A stretch of 64,000 nt of DNA from Amycolatopsis sp. FDAARGOS 1241 (GCF_016889705.1 NZ_CP069526.1:3472001-3536000), one strand, 5' to 3'; shown: positions 1 through 9,175, counted from the stretch's first letter. Translations and numbers: made by a program. The notes: generated by a model not told the origin, from the letters alone.

Positions 1-35
1 GCGCCACCGTCACCTTCCAGTGGGGCGGCCGCTGA
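1..35 (+). CDS. C-terminal end of an upstream gene (partial)
   Basis: Reading codons from position 3 gives the residues [10 protein letters not shown] followed by TGA at 33-35. This could be the tail of a gene that begins before the window. Only ten codons are visible, so no family can be named and the reading could be accidental. The next gene starts at 121 with its own ribosome site. Confidence 0.3.
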   Translation, partial: ATVTFQWGGR

Positions 36-120
36 CCGACCGCGTGGGGCGGGGCGGCGAAGCGCCCGCCGTCCCGCACCGCACGCGGTACGTTCGGGTT
101 CTCCGGACGAAGGAGCGGTC

Positions 121-1140
121 ATGACCGCAGTGCCCGCGACGATGCGCTCGTGGCGCGTCACCGAGCCGGGCCCGATCGGCACCGGCCCGCTGCGGCTCTC
201 GAGCGGCCCGGTTCCCCAACCGGCGCCGGACGAGCTGCTGGTGCGGGTGCTCGTGTGCGGTGTGTGCCGCACCGATCTCCACGTCGCCGAAGGTGATCTG
301 CCGGTCCGCCGGCGCGCGGTGACCCCGGGGCACGAGGTGGTCGGCGAGGTCGTCGCGCTGGGGGAGTCCGCAGGCGGGTTCGCGCTCGGCGACCGCGTCG
401 GCGTCGCCTGGCTGCGCCACACGTGCGGCGAGTGCAAGTTCTGCTTGCGGGGCGCGGAAAACCTGTGCCCGTACTCGCGGTACACCGGCTGGGACGCCGA
501 CGGCGGGTACGCCGAGTACGCGGTGGTCCCCGCGGCCTACGCGCACCACCTGCCCGCCGGGTACGCCGACGACGAACTGGCGCCCCTGCTCTGCGCCGGA
601 CTCATCGGTTACCGCGCGCTGCTGCGGGCCGAGGTGCCCGAAGGCGGCCGGCTCGGTTTGTACGGTTTCGGCGGCAGCGCGCACCTCGCGGCGCAGGTCG
701 CGATCGCGCAAGGAGCCACGGTCCACGTGCTGACCCGCGGCCGGGCGGCGCGAGAGCTCGCGCTCGAGCTCGGCGCGGCTTCGGCCGGACCCGCCGACGC
801 GGCGCCGCCGGAACCGCTGGACTCCGCGATCCTGTTCGCCCCCGCGGGCGGGCTCGTGCCGGTCGCGCTGGCCGCGCTCGACCGCGGCGGCACGCTCGCG
901 ATCGCCGGGATCCACCTCACCGACGTGCCGGGGCTGAACTACCAGCGGCATCTGTTCCAGGAGCGGCAAGTCCGCAGCGTCACGGCCAACACCCGGGCCG
1001 ACGCCCGTGAGTTCCTCGGCTTCGCCGCGCACCACCGGCTGCACGTGACGACCACGCCCTACCCGCTGGCCGACGCGGACCGGGCGCTCGCGGACCTCGC
1101 GGCGGGCCGGTTCGCCGGGGCCGCCGTACTGCGCGTCTGA
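121..1140 (+). CDS. zinc-dependent alcohol dehydrogenase (MDR family)
   Basis: 339 aa NAD(P)-dependent oxidoreductase of the medium-chain, zinc-binding type, expected to interconvert alcohols and aldehydes in the cytoplasm. The catalytic zinc ligands are visible as Cys49 and His71 (in PGHEVVGEV). The structural zinc lobe is complete, with Cys102, Cys105, Cys108 and Cys116. A Rossmann glycine motif (GLYGFGGS) follows near residue 178. Length and order match the AdhA-like single-zinc-lobe family. The ATG lies behind GAAGGAGC. It stands alone, about 70 bp before a PadR regulator, so no pathway can be assigned. Confidence 0.9.
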   Translation: MTAVPATMRSWRVTEPGPIGTGPLRLSSGPVPQPAPDELLVRVLVCGVCRTDLHVAEGDLPVRRRAVTPGHEVVGEVVALGESAGGFALGDRVGVAWLRHTCGECKFCLRGAENLCPYSRYTGWDADGGYAEYAVVPAAYAHHLPAGYADDELAPLLCAGLIGYRALLRAEVPEGGRLGLYGFGGSAHLAAQVAIAQGATVHVLTRGRAARELALELGAASAGPADAAPPEPLDSAILFAPAGGLVPVALAALDRGGTLAIAGIHLTDVPGLNYQRHLFQERQVRSVTANTRADAREFLGFAAHHRLHVTTTPYPLADADRALADLAAGRFAGAAVLRV

Positions 1141-1191
1141 CGGGGATTTCCGACGGCTGCGGCCGTTCGGCCGTTGATCGGTCACCGAGCC

Positions 1192-1210
1192 CTAGGTTAC
1201 GGTGACCTAG
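1192..1210. promoter_or_regulatory. 19-bp inverted repeat touching the PadR start codon (probable autoregulatory operator)
   Basis: Arms CTAGGTTAC (1192-1200) and GTGACCTAG (1202-1210) flank one central G, with a single mismatch between the arms. The ATG of the PadR gene is the very next base (1211). PadR proteins typically bind such palindromes in their own promoters. With no room for a ribosome site, the transcript is probably leaderless or nearly so. The operator role is inferred. Confidence 0.6.
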
Positions 1211-1738
1211 ATGTGGATCGACGTTCTGCTGCTCGCCAAGCTCGCTGCGCAGCCCCTGCACGGGTACGAGCTGCGCAAACAGGTCGAGGAGTCCAGCGGC
1301 CGAGCACTGTCGAACAACTCGCTCTATCCCGCGCTGCGCCGCTTCGCCGAGGCCGGCGCCGTCACGCGGGTCGACGAGGCGCAGGAGGGCAAGCCGCCCC
1401 GGCACGTCTACACGATCACCGACGTCGGCCGCGAACTGCTGCACGACCTGCTCGCGGACCTGCCCGCCGACCTGGCCGGTGACCCCGCGGAGTTCTTCGC
1501 GCGGCTCGCGGGGTTCGGCCGGCTCGAACCCGAGGAACGCCTGCGCGTGCTCGACGCGCGGGAACGCGCGCTCGCTGCCCAGTGCGAACGCCTCGCGAAG
1601 CTCGCCGCCGCGCAGGAGGACCCGTGGAGCCGGCTCGTGCTGGCCGAGGTCGGGCGCCGCGCCGAGCAGGAACAGAGCTGGCTCGCCACAGTGCGTGCGC
1701 GGGCCCGGAAACCGTCACCCGAGGAGGAGTCCCGATGA
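1211..1738 (+). CDS. PadR-family transcriptional regulator
   Basis: 175 aa. The N-terminal winged helix-turn-helix runs from about residue 3 to 85 ([18 protein letters not shown], then [15 protein letters not shown] and the wing). The C-terminal part is the helical, charged dimerisation domain usual for PadR subfamily s1/Vir. It probably represses its own promoter through the palindrome that ends one base before its ATG. Its TGA overlaps the ATG of the P450 gene (ATGA at 1735-1738), so both are made from one mRNA and the P450 is the likely regulated target. The inducer is unknown. Confidence 0.9.
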   Translation: MWIDVLLLAKLAAQPLHGYELRKQVEESSGRALSNNSLYPALRRFAEAGAVTRVDEAQEGKPPRHVYTITDVGRELLHDLLADLPADLAGDPAEFFARLAGFGRLEPEERLRVLDARERALAAQCERLAKLAAAQEDPWSRLVLAEVGRRAEQEQSWLATVRARARKPSPEEESR

Positions 1739-2946
1739 CCACCACCGAGCGCCCACGGCTCCCGTTCGACCGGCCCAACGTGCTGGAGATCGCGCCGCTG
1801 TACCAGGTGCTGCGGCGCGAGGGACCGATCGCGCGCGTGACGACGCCGGCCGGCGATCCGGCCTGGCTCGTCACCCGGTTCGAAGAGGCGCGCGAGGTGT
1901 TCGCCGATCCACGGTTCGGCCGCTCGCACCCGAAACCCGAAGAGGCGTCGGCGGTATCGGACGCGGCGGTGCTGAACGGCCCGCAGGGCACTTACGAGAA
2001 CGAGGAGGCCGAGCACGCGCGCCTGCGGCGCCTGCTCGTGCCGTCGTTCTCGGCCAACCGGATGCGCAAGCTCGGCGAGCACATCCAGGAGCTGGCCGAC
2101 CGGTGCCTCGACGAGCTCGAGGCGGCGCACGACGCAGCCGGCGGCGCGCCGGTGAACCTGCACGAGTACCTGTCGTTCCCGTTGCCCGTGCTGGTGATCT
2201 GCGAACTGCTCGGCGTGCCGTACGCCGACCGCGCGAAGTTCCGCGACCTGTCCGACCGCATCGGCGTGCTCGACAGCGGTGGCGACGCACAGGTCGCGAT
2301 GGAGGAGTTCGCGACCTACATGGGTGAGCTGGCGGCCGGCAAGCGCGCGGAGCCGGCGCAGGACGTGGTGTCCGACCTCGTCGCGGCGCAGGCCGACGAC
2401 CCGACGTTCACCGACGACGAGCTCGCCCGTCTCGCCGCCGCGCTGCTGTTCGCCGGCCACGAGACCACGTCGAACCGCATCGATCTCGGTGTGCTGTTCC
2501 TGCTCACGGAGCCGGCCCGGCGCGACGCGCTGGCCGCGGACATCGAGGGCCGGCTGCACACCACCGTCGAGGAGATCCTGCGGATGTCCGCGCCCGGTGG
2601 GCTGGGCCTGCTGCGCTACGCCCACGAGGACGTGGAGCTCGGCGGGGTCACGATCAACCGGGGCGACGCCGTGATGATCTCCACCGCGTCGGCCAACCGC
2701 GACGCGAGCGTGTTCGCCGACCCGGACGAGTTCGACGCCGAGCGCAAGCCCAACTCGCACATCGCGTTCGGCTACGGCGGGTACTTCTGCATCGGCGCGA
2801 GCCTCGCGCGTACGGAGCTGCGGGTGGTGTTCGGCACGCTCTTCCGCCGGTTCCCGGGGATGCGCCTGGCCGTGCCCGTCGACGACCTCGACGTCCGCTC
2901 CAACCGCCTCACCGGCGGCGTGTCGAGCGTGCCCGTCACCTGGTGA
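1735..2946 (+). CDS. cytochrome P450
   Basis: 403 aa bacterial class I P450 monooxygenase. Visible motifs are the I-helix AGHETT (residues 240-245), the K-helix ExxR (Glu280, Arg283) and the haem loop [10 protein letters not shown] with the thiolate ligand Cys352. The usual histidine two residues before the haem cysteine is Tyr350, a less common variant of FGxGxHxCxG. An in-frame upstream extension exists, but the ATG at 1735 overlaps the PadR stop and follows GAGGAGG, so it is preferred. No ferredoxin or reductase gene is adjacent, so redox partners must come from elsewhere. The substrate is unknown. Confidence 0.92.
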   Translation: MTTTERPRLPFDRPNVLEIAPLYQVLRREGPIARVTTPAGDPAWLVTRFEEAREVFADPRFGRSHPKPEEASAVSDAAVLNGPQGTYENEEAEHARLRRLLVPSFSANRMRKLGEHIQELADRCLDELEAAHDAAGGAPVNLHEYLSFPLPVLVICELLGVPYADRAKFRDLSDRIGVLDSGGDAQVAMEEFATYMGELAAGKRAEPAQDVVSDLVAAQADDPTFTDDELARLAAALLFAGHETTSNRIDLGVLFLLTEPARRDALAADIEGRLHTTVEEILRMSAPGGLGLLRYAHEDVELGGVTINRGDAVMISTASANRDASVFADPDEFDAERKPNSHIAFGYGGYFCIGASLARTELRVVFGTLFRRFPGMRLAVPVDDLDVRSNRLTGGVSSVPVTW

Positions 2947-2950
2947 CGCC

Positions 2951-2981
2951 GGGGGCCGCACGCCACGGGGTGCGACCCCCA
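2951..2981. terminator. imperfect hairpin between convergent genes
   Basis: An imperfect stem (GGGGGCCGCAC pairing with GTGCGACCCCC across the 2951-2981 region) sits between the P450 stop and the stop of the convergent SDR. The position suggests a bidirectional terminator. No T-run follows, as is common in actinomycetes. Confidence 0.45.
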
Positions 2982-2990
2982 TCGGGTGGG

Positions 2991-3746
2991 TCAGGCGATG
3001 GCTCCGCCGTTGACGTAGAGGACCTGGCCGTTGACCCAGCGGGCGGGGCCGGCGAGGAAGGCGACGGCTTCGGAGACGTCTTCGGGCAGGGCGAGGCGCT
3101 CCAGCGGCGGGACCTTGGCGAGGCGGTCGATGACTTCCTGGGGTTTGCCCTCGAGGAACAGCGGGGTCGCGGTCGGGCCGGGGGCCACGGCGTTGACGGT
3201 GATGTCGCGCCCGCGCAGTTCGCGGGCCAGGATCAGGGTGATCGCGTCGACCGCGCCCTTGGAGGCGGCGTAGGCGGTGTAGTCGGGCAGCGCCAGCTTG
3301 GTGACCGAGCTCGAGAAGTTGATCAGCGCGCCGCCGGGGCGCAGGCGGCGGGCGGCCTGCTGGTCGACCACGAAGGTGCCGCGGATGTTGGTGCGGTGCA
3401 TGCGGTCGAGCACGTCCAGGTCGAGCTCCACCAGCGGGGACAGCAGCATGATCCCGGCGGTGTGCACGACCACGTCGATCCCGCCGTAGCGCTGTTCGGC
3501 CGTGTCGAACAGGGCCGCGACCTGGGCGTCGTCGGCCACGTCGGCGCCCGCGGCGCTGGCCACCCCGCCGGCGGCGGTGATCGCGGCGACGACCTGTTCG
3601 GCCCGGGCGGCGTTGCCGGCGTAGTGCACCAGCACGTGCATGCCGTCCGCGGCCAGGCGCTCGGCCACGACCCGGCCGATCCCGCCCGAACCTCCGGTGA
3701 CGATCGCGACGCGCGGGGTGGTGGTGGTCTCTTCTGTGGTGGTCAT
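2991..3746 (-). CDS. SDR-family oxidoreductase
   Basis: 251 aa classical short-chain dehydrogenase/reductase. The dinucleotide motif TGGSGGIG lies near residue 18, the NxAG-like region reads HTAGIM, and the catalytic pair is in YTAYAASKG. The C-terminal GQVLYVNGG is the usual SDR ending. A longer open frame reaches back to 4883, but it runs through the divergent TetR gene, so the start is placed at the ATG at 3746 beside the shared promoter. It is transcribed divergently from a TetR regulator, which is its likely repressor. The substrate cannot be predicted. Confidence 0.9.
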   Translation of the reverse strand: MTTTEETTTTPRVAIVTGGSGGIGRVVAERLAADGMHVLVHYAGNAARAEQVVAAITAAGGVASAAGADVADDAQVAALFDTAEQRYGGIDVVVHTAGIMLLSPLVELDLDVLDRMHRTNIRGTFVVDQQAARRLRPGGALINFSSSVTKLALPDYTAYAASKGAVDAITLILARELRGRDITVNAVAPGPTATPLFLEGKPQEVIDRLAKVPPLERLALPEDVSEAVAFLAGPARWVNGQVLYVNGGAIA

Positions 3747-3779
3747 CGGGAAGTCCTTCGTATCGTCGTTCCGGCTTGC

Positions 3780-3865
3780 TGATACCGAAGTTACGCCTCC
3801 GGTGTTACTTACGCTAGTGTTTTGGCGTAGCGACGCTATGATGTACGTAACATTGCTACGTAGGG
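3780..3865. promoter_or_regulatory. divergent SDR/TetR promoter with nested palindromes
   Basis: The 144-bp gap between the divergent starts is AT-rich for this genome and holds several inverted repeats. TAGCGACGCTA is at 3828-3838. ATGT/ACAT arms are at 3841-3853. ACGTA (3845-3849) pairs with TACGT (3857-3861). These are candidate TetR operators covering both promoters. The binding role is inferred from arrangement. Confidence 0.55.
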
Positions 3866-3890
3866 CAGGTATCTGCGATACACTCGAGGT

Positions 3891-4592
3891 ATGGACATCC
3901 GCACCCAGATGCTCGAAGCCGCCGAGAAGCTGCTCGATGCGTCGCCCGACCGCGACATCTCCACCCGCGCGGTGTGCGAAGCCGTCGGCGTCGGCGCTCC
4001 GATGCTGTACCGCCTCTTCGGTGACAAGAACGGGCTGCTGTCGGCCGTGGTCGACCACGGGTTCGACCGCTACCTCGCCACCAAACGCGCCGCCGAGCCC
4101 TCGGCCGACCCGATCGCCGACCTCAAGAACGGCTGGGACACCCACATCGCGTTCGCGAAGGAGCACCCCGCCGTCTACCGGCTGATGTACTCGCCGGCCT
4201 TCGCCGAAGTCCCTCATGCCGCGCAGGAGGCGCTGCGCCTGCTGCGCGAGGTGCTGGTGCGCTGCGCCGCCGTGGGCCGCCTGCGCGTGGACCCCGACAC
4301 GGCCGCCCAGCGGATCATGTCGGCCAACATCGGCGTGGCCTTGAACATGGTCACCCAGCCCGGCACCTACACCGATCCTGAACTGTCCACGCGCGTGCGC
4401 GACGCCGTGCACGACAGCGTGCTCACCCCCGCGGCCGCCGGGGAAGCCGGTGCCACCGCCGAGAGCGCCGAAAACCCCCTGCCGACGACGGCGCTGCAGC
4501 TGGCCGCGCTCCTGCGTACGAAGGACACGACCCTCGGCGCCGAGGAGACGCACCTGCTGCTGAAGTGGCTCGACGGGTTCACCCGCGAGTGA
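3891..4592 (+). CDS. TetR/AcrR-family regulator
   Basis: 233 aa. An N-terminal TetR helix-turn-helix is seen in residues about 5-50 (ISTRAVCEAVGVGAPMLYRLF), followed by a helical ligand-binding domain rich in Ala and Leu. The ATG at 3891 comes directly after the operator region. It is divergent from the SDR at 2991-3746, and the paired palindromes between them suggest that it represses both. The C-terminus reads through normally to TGA. The ligand is unknown. Confidence 0.88.
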   Translation: MDIRTQMLEAAEKLLDASPDRDISTRAVCEAVGVGAPMLYRLFGDKNGLLSAVVDHGFDRYLATKRAAEPSADPIADLKNGWDTHIAFAKEHPAVYRLMYSPAFAEVPHAAQEALRLLREVLVRCAAVGRLRVDPDTAAQRIMSANIGVALNMVTQPGTYTDPELSTRVRDAVHDSVLTPAAAGEAGATAESAENPLPTTALQLAALLRTKDTTLGAEETHLLLKWLDGFTRE

Positions 4593-4629
4593 TCCGTCCG
4601 AAGTGGACGGAAACAGCCGGGTGGCCGGG

Positions 4630-4930
4630 GTGTGTATGACGATGTCCTCGTCCAGATGATCACGCCGTGCCAGAACATGGTTGAGCGATGGCCGATGGCC
4701 GACTTGGGGGAGCGAGCGGCCGGCCACGCCACTGCTCGACTCGGTTGAGGCGACGCTCGACGACGTTGCGTGCGCAGTCGATCGGGTCAACACGCGGGCG
4801 CCCGCCGGGTGAGCCAGGTCGTTTGCGGTGCCCGCCTCGGTCGGCGGGCACTGGGGGCATGGCGGCGATGCCCGGGTTCGCAAATGCCCGCTGATCGCGC
4901 GTGAGGAAGATGCCTTGTTGCGTCGGACGC
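4630..4930 (-). pseudogene. degenerate IS5-family transposase remnant
   Basis: Reading the minus strand from about 4910, one frame gives RDQRAFANPG, then GSPGGRP and RNVVERRLNRVEQWRG. This is the C-terminal E-region signature of IS5/IS427-group transposases (usually GGRPPxFD...RNVVER.FNRLKQWRG). After a frameshift near 4720 another frame continues as AIGHRSTMFWHGVIIWTRT, matching the last helix of these proteins. No start, no first two catalytic aspartates and no clear terminal repeats remain. It is a scar in the 440-bp gap between TetR and ArsR, and nothing else in that gap is recognised. Confidence 0.6.
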
Positions 4931-5032
4931 GGTCAGGCCGGTGCGCCGGCGCGTCCGAGACGAGTGATCCGCCGTTACCGCGTCAGGTGCGGGACCATCG
5001 GTGCGTCTCCGGCTTGCCCGAACCGAGACCCC

Positions 5033-5341
5033 CTAACCTTCGGAGAGCACGAGGTCGAGCAGGCCCGGGAAGCGCGCGTCGAACTCGGAGCGGCGCAGCC
5101 GGTTGTAGCGGCGCGGCCCGCGGTCGAGTTGTTCGAGCAGCCCGGTGGAGCGCAGGACCGCGAAGTGGTGGCTCGCCGTCGCCTTCGAGACGGGCAGGTC
5201 GAACGCGCCGCAGGCGCGCGTGAAATCCGGGACGGCCGAGAGCTCACGCAGGATGGTGCGGCGCACGGGATCGGTGAGCGCGTCGAGCGCCTGCTGCAGC
5301 GTCACCTCGGTGGGGTCCGTGTGGCTCAGCGTCCGCGCCAT
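5033..5341 (-). CDS. ArsR-family winged-helix regulator
   Basis: 102 aa. A typical ArsR/SmtB fold: ALDALTDPVRRTILRELS, then the recognition helix in SKATASHHFAVLRSTGLLE, then the wing (RGPRRYNRLRRSEF). No metal-binding cysteine pair is seen (only Cys44), so it is probably a non-metal ArsR. It lies downstream of the GH2 glycosidase on the same strand, about 100 bp away. A functional link is possible but not shown. Confidence 0.85.
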   Translation of the reverse strand: MARTLSHTDPTEVTLQQALDALTDPVRRTILRELSAVPDFTRACGAFDLPVSKATASHHFAVLRSTGLLEQLDRGPRRYNRLRRSEFDARFPGLLDLVLSEG

Positions 5342-5447
5342 GCCGCCTCCCAGCTCTCTGGTGTCACCGCGTCCCGTGTCACTTCACTGCTTCGTCGGGC
5401 GTCACCGCCGATCGTACCCGCGATCGCGGCTTCTCCCACCTCGTGGC

Positions 5448-7850
5448 TCAGACCGCCGAGATCGTCGCAGATCCCGTGTCCAGGAACGGATGTGACGCGG
5501 TCACGGTGATCGTGCCGGGGGTGCCGCGCATCGAGCGGATCCACACCGCCGCCGCGCCGCCGAGCGCGCCGAAGTCCAGGAACGGCTCGCCGATCAGGAT
5601 TCCGGGCCCGTCGACCGAAACGCTGAGCACGCCGCGCGCGTGCGGCCGCGGCGCGCCGTAGCGGTCGACCGACCGGAGCGTGACGCGGGTGGTGTCCTGG
5701 CCGTCGGCGATGATCTGGCCGTCGTCAGCCGTCACGGCGAGCGTGTCGAACGCGGGGTCGGCGCTGAACCGGCGGCGCAGCACCGTCTGGCCCTTGACCC
5801 GGCCTTCGATCGCCAGCTCCGGAGTGCCCTTGATCCCCGTGAGGTTCACCAGGAACGGCGGGTGCTTCAGGTGCGCGAACCGGGCCCGGTCGGGTTGCAC
5901 CGTGACCGGCCGCCGGCCCGCGACCCTGACCACGAGCTGGTCGCAGTTGGACCACACGAGCGCGGTGCGGCCGGGGCCGCCGCGGGGTGAGCCGGGCCCG
6001 AAGTCCCAGTAGAACGCCGGCTCGATCACCGCGCCGCGCGAGGGATCGCGCTGCGCGCGGTAGAAACCCGCGCCCAGCTTGGGAATCCGGAAGAAGTCGA
6101 CGACGCCGGGGTATTTCACGCCGCGCAGCGAGTGGTACCAGCCCGACGGGTAGTCGAAGCCGCACCACGCGATCAGTCCGCAGTAGCGCGGGTCCGACGC
6201 CGCGTGCTCGTGCACCCAGGCGTGGAGCATGCTCTGCTCCCGCTGCACGTCGAGCGGGTCGGTGCGCCGGAAGTACGGCGAGCCCACGAGCGTGCCCACG
6301 GCTTCGCTCACGAGGTACGGCACGCCGTGGCGCGGTGGCCGCAACGGCGGCGGCGCGTTGCGCGAAGGCGGGCGGCTGTAGTCGTTGAAGGAGAACACGC
6401 CGCCGGCGGCTTTCACCGGGTACAGCGGTGAGACGTAGCCCCGCTGCCCGGCGACCGCGCCGGTGCACGGCCGCGTCGGATCGAGCTCGGCGGCCAGCTG
6501 GTCGGTCTTGCCGTAGAGGGTGTACTGGCCCAGCGTTTCGTTCACGCGGGTGCCCCACACGATGATCGACGGGTGATTGCGGTCACGCACGATCATGTCG
6601 TGCACGTCGCGCACCGCGAGCTCTTGCCACGCCGTGTCGCCCACGTGGTCCCAGCCCGGCAGCTCCTCCCACACGAGGATGCCGAGTTCGTCGCACGCGT
6701 CGAGGAACGCCGGCGACTGCGGGTAGTGCGAGCAGCGGACCATGTTGACGTTGAGCTCGTTCTTGAGGATTTCCGCGTCGCGCCGCTGCACGCGCTCGGG
6801 CATCGCGCCGCCGACGAACGGATACCACTGGTGGCGGTTGAGCCCGAAGAGCTTGAGCGGGCGGCCGTTCAGGCGGAAACCGTCCACAGTGAACTGCGCG
6901 TCGCGCAGCCCCGTGCGCACGGAGTACGTGTGCACCTTGCGGCCGCCGACCGACAGCGTGACCAGGATGTCGCACATCGCCGGTTCGGTGACGTCCCACA
7001 GCTTCACCGCGTCGAGGCCTTCGAGCGTGACGGTGGTGGTCGTCTCGCCCTTGCCCAGGCCGGTCGTGTCGGTGACCGCGGTGGCGATTTCGGTGCCGGC
7101 CTGACTCAGCGTCGCCGTGAACCGCACCGGTCCCTGCACGGCTTTCGCGGCGTCGACGGTGCAGTGCACGACCACCGCGCGGTTCGGGGTGAGCACGGCG
7201 ATCTGCTCGGCGAACACGTCGGACAGGTACACCTGCGGGGTGCCGTAGAGATTCACGGCCCGGTAGATCCCGGCGGGCTGGTAGAAGTCGATCGCCGTGG
7301 GGTTGGGGTACTCGGGCAGGTCCGGGGGAGTGTCCTGCTGCCACCGGCCGTCGACGGCCACGGCGAGCACGTTGTCCTCGTCGGTCAGCAGGCCGGTCAC
7401 CTCGCAGGTGAACGGCAGGTACCCGCCGCTGCGGGAGGCGATGCGGCGGCCGTTGAGGTACACGGTCGCGGCGCTGAGCACGCCGTCGAACCGCAGGAAC
7501 GTCCGGTTCTTGCGCAGTTCCGGCGGAGCCAGGAAGTGCTGGCGGTACACCCACAGGTGCTGCCAGTCGCCCGGGTGCCAGCCCTGCCACGACAACGGGG
7601 TCACGCAGTGCGGCACCGACACCAGCGGCATCGACCGGTCGTCGAAGTCGTGGTCCGTGCAACCGGGCACGAACGGCCCGAACTGCCAGGTGGTCCCGAA
7701 CCCGCTCGTCGCCTCGGTCGGGGTGGGGCGGTAGAGCGCGGCCGACAGCGCGCCCGAACCCGCGAGCGCTGCACCGGCGCCCAGCAGGAACTTGCGCCGC
7801 GGGTGACCGGTTTTCGGGGCCGGCGCGGCCACTGGTTCTTCGTCCGCCAT
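5448..7850 (-). CDS. Tat-exported glycoside hydrolase family 2 protein (beta-galactosidase-like)
   Basis: 800 aa secreted glycosidase. The N-terminus has a twin-arginine signal (Arg18-Arg19 in RRKFLLG) followed by a hydrophobic stretch. Domains follow the GH2 order: a jelly-roll sugar-binding domain (about 60-215), an immunoglobulin-like domain (about 220-325) and a TIM barrel with NRHQWYP and RDRNHPSIIVW. The acid/base is probably Glu438 (in RVNET) and the nucleophile Glu516 (in VSEAVG). A C-terminal Ig-like domain resembling those of larger bacterial beta-galactosidases ends the protein. The ATG at 7850 is 2 bp after the HxlR stop codon, so the regulator and enzyme are co-transcribed. The sugar is not identifiable. 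Confidence 0.88.
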   Translation of the reverse strand: MADEEPVAAPAPKTGHPRRKFLLGAGAALAGSGALSAALYRPTPTEATSGFGTTWQFGPFVPGCTDHDFDDRSMPLVSVPHCVTPLSWQGWHPGDWQHLWVYRQHFLAPPELRKNRTFLRFDGVLSAATVYLNGRRIASRSGGYLPFTCEVTGLLTDEDNVLAVAVDGRWQQDTPPDLPEYPNPTAIDFYQPAGIYRAVNLYGTPQVYLSDVFAEQIAVLTPNRAVVVHCTVDAAKAVQGPVRFTATLSQAGTEIATAVTDTTGLGKGETTTTVTLEGLDAVKLWDVTEPAMCDILVTLSVGGRKVHTYSVRTGLRDAQFTVDGFRLNGRPLKLFGLNRHQWYPFVGGAMPERVQRRDAEILKNELNVNMVRCSHYPQSPAFLDACDELGILVWEELPGWDHVGDTAWQELAVRDVHDMIVRDRNHPSIIVWGTRVNETLGQYTLYGKTDQLAAELDPTRPCTGAVAGQRGYVSPLYPVKAAGGVFSFNDYSRPPSRNAPPPLRPPRHGVPYLVSEAVGTLVGSPYFRRTDPLDVQREQSMLHAWVHEHAASDPRYCGLIAWCGFDYPSGWYHSLRGVKYPGVVDFFRIPKLGAGFYRAQRDPSRGAVIEPAFYWDFGPGSPRGGPGRTALVWSNCDQLVVRVAGRRPVTVQPDRARFAHLKHPPFLVNLTGIKGTPELAIEGRVKGQTVLRRRFSADPAFDTLAVTADDGQIIADGQDTTRVTLRSVDRYGAPRPHARGVLSVSVDGPGILIGEPFLDFGALGGAAAVWIRSMRGTPGTITVTASHPFLDTGSATISAV

Positions 7851-7852
7851 CC

Positions 7853-8263
7853 CTACGCGCTCTGCCGCCCGCCGGACTCGTCGTAGCCGGCCTGCGCGGC
7901 GAGGATGTCGACGGCGTGGTCGCGCAGCCAGGTGAACAGCCCGGACAGGTGGTGTGCGCTGCCGCGGCCCAGCGGGGTCAGGCTGTAGCTGACCTGCGGT
8001 GGGGTGGTGGGTTCGACCTCTCGCCGCACGAGGCCGTCGCGCACGAGGCTGCGCAGCGTCTGCGCGAGCATCTTCTCGCTGACACCCTCGATGCTGCGGC
8101 GCAGCTCGAAGAACCGCAGTTCACGCTCGCGCAGGGCGATCAGGACCCACACTCCCCAGCGGCTGGTGACGTGGTCGAGCACCGTGCGCGCCGGGCAGTC
8201 GGTGTGAAACACCTCATACCCGTCCTGGGTCGTCCGGCCCGCGAACTGCGTCCATTCCTCCAC
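7853..8263 (-). CDS. HxlR-family regulator
   Basis: 136 aa MarR-related winged-helix protein. It has the HxlR hallmark of a conserved cysteine early in the chain (DCPARTVLDHVTSRWGVWVLIAL), then LRFFELRRSIEGVSEKMLAQTLRSL as the recognition helix and a beta wing. It is divergent from the NmrA-type oxidoreductase at 8360, a common pairing in which HxlR controls the oxidoreductase. It is also 2 bp upstream of the GH2 gene, so it may head that operon. Confidence 0.87.
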   Translation of the reverse strand: MEEWTQFAGRTTQDGYEVFHTDCPARTVLDHVTSRWGVWVLIALRERELRFFELRRSIEGVSEKMLAQTLRSLVRDGLVRREVEPTTPPQVSYSLTPLGRGSAHHLSGLFTWLRDHAVDILAAQAGYDESGGRQSA

Positions 8264-8359
8264 GTCGTGAGCTTACTCAAAGGTGCGTCCTTCCGGTCCC
8301 TCGACGCGCTTCCCAGCGTCGTGACCACTGTGGATCTCAAGCGATACAGGGGGTTTGTC

Positions 8360-9175
8360 ATGATCGTCGTAACGGGAGCGACCGGGAACGTCGGCCGTCC
8401 ATTGGTGGCGGCGCAGGTTTCGGCGGGGGCCCGGGTGACGGCGGTGTCGCGCACCCCGGCCGCGGTGCCCGGCGGGGCGGTGCACCGGGTCGCGGACCTC
8501 GCGGCGCCGGACTCGCTGCGCCCGGTGCTCGAGGGAACCGAGGCACTGTTCCTGTTCCCCGGCGGCCCTTCGCCTGCCGAGCTGGTGTCCGTGGCCGAAG
8601 GCGCGGGAGTGCGGCGGATCGTGCTGCTGTCGTCCCAGGGCGCCGCCACCCGCCCGGAGGCGTACGCGTTTTCCACGGCGTACGAAGAAGCCGTGCGCAG
8701 CTCGCGCTTGCCGGCGACGATCCTGCGACCAGGCGGCTTCGCCACCAACACCCTCGCGTGGGTGCCCGCGATCCGCGCCTCCCGCACGGCCGCCGCGCCC
8801 TTCGCCGACGTCGCCTTGCCGGTCGTCGACCCGGCGGACGTCGCGTCCGTCGCCGCGGCGGCTGTGCTCGACGACTCGCACACCGGCGCGTTGTACACCG
8901 TGACGGGCCCGCAGGCCCTGACCCCGCGCGACCGCGCCGCGGCCCTGGGCGCGGCTCTGGGCGAGCCGATCGGGTTCGTCGAGCAGCCGCCGGCGCAGGC
9001 ACGGGCGCAGCTGCTGGAGCTCATGCCGGCACCGATCGCCGACGCGACGCTCGCCGTGCTCGGCGCCCCGCTGCCCGAAGAACAGAAGGTGAGCCCCGAC
9101 GCGGAACTCGTGCTGGGCCGGCCACCGCGGACGTTCGCCGAGTGGGCGGCGGACTCGGTCGAAGCGTTCCGCTGA
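8360..9175 (+). CDS. NmrA-family NAD(P)-binding oxidoreductase
   Basis: 271 aa atypical SDR of the NmrA/HSCARG group. The motif TGATGNVG begins at residue 5 and the protein contains no SDR active-site Tyr-x3-Lys in the usual place. Family members are NADP sensors or quinone reductases (QorB-like). The start is the ATG at 8360, behind AGGGGG, although the frame is open further upstream into the HxlR gene on the other strand. It is divergent from the HxlR regulator with about 96 bp between the starts. A role in quinone or electrophile handling is plausible but inferred. Confidence 0.85.
   Translation: MIVVTGATGNVGRPLVAAQVSAGARVTAVSRTPAAVPGGAVHRVADLAAPDSLRPVLEGTEALFLFPGGPSPAELVSVAEGAGVRRIVLLSSQGAATRPEAYAFSTAYEEAVRSSRLPATILRPGGFATNTLAWVPAIRASRTAAAPFADVALPVVDPADVASVAAAAVLDDSHTGALYTVTGPQALTPRDRAAALGAALGEPIGFVEQPPAQARAQLLELMPAPIADATLAVLGAPLPEEQKVSPDAELVLGRPPRTFAEWAADSVEAFR

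Noticed and set aside
2991..4883. A 630-codon minus-strand protein spanning the SDR and TetR region
   Set aside because: Its N-terminal half is antisense to a clear TetR gene and has no homology; only the SDR part from 3746 is real.
66..4996. Short repeat TACCGCGTNNGGTGCGGGAC at 4976-4995 and, inverted, near 71-91
   Set aside because: 18 of 20 bases match, but in DNA this GC-rich such pairs are expected by chance over 64 kb, and no third copy or shared context was found.
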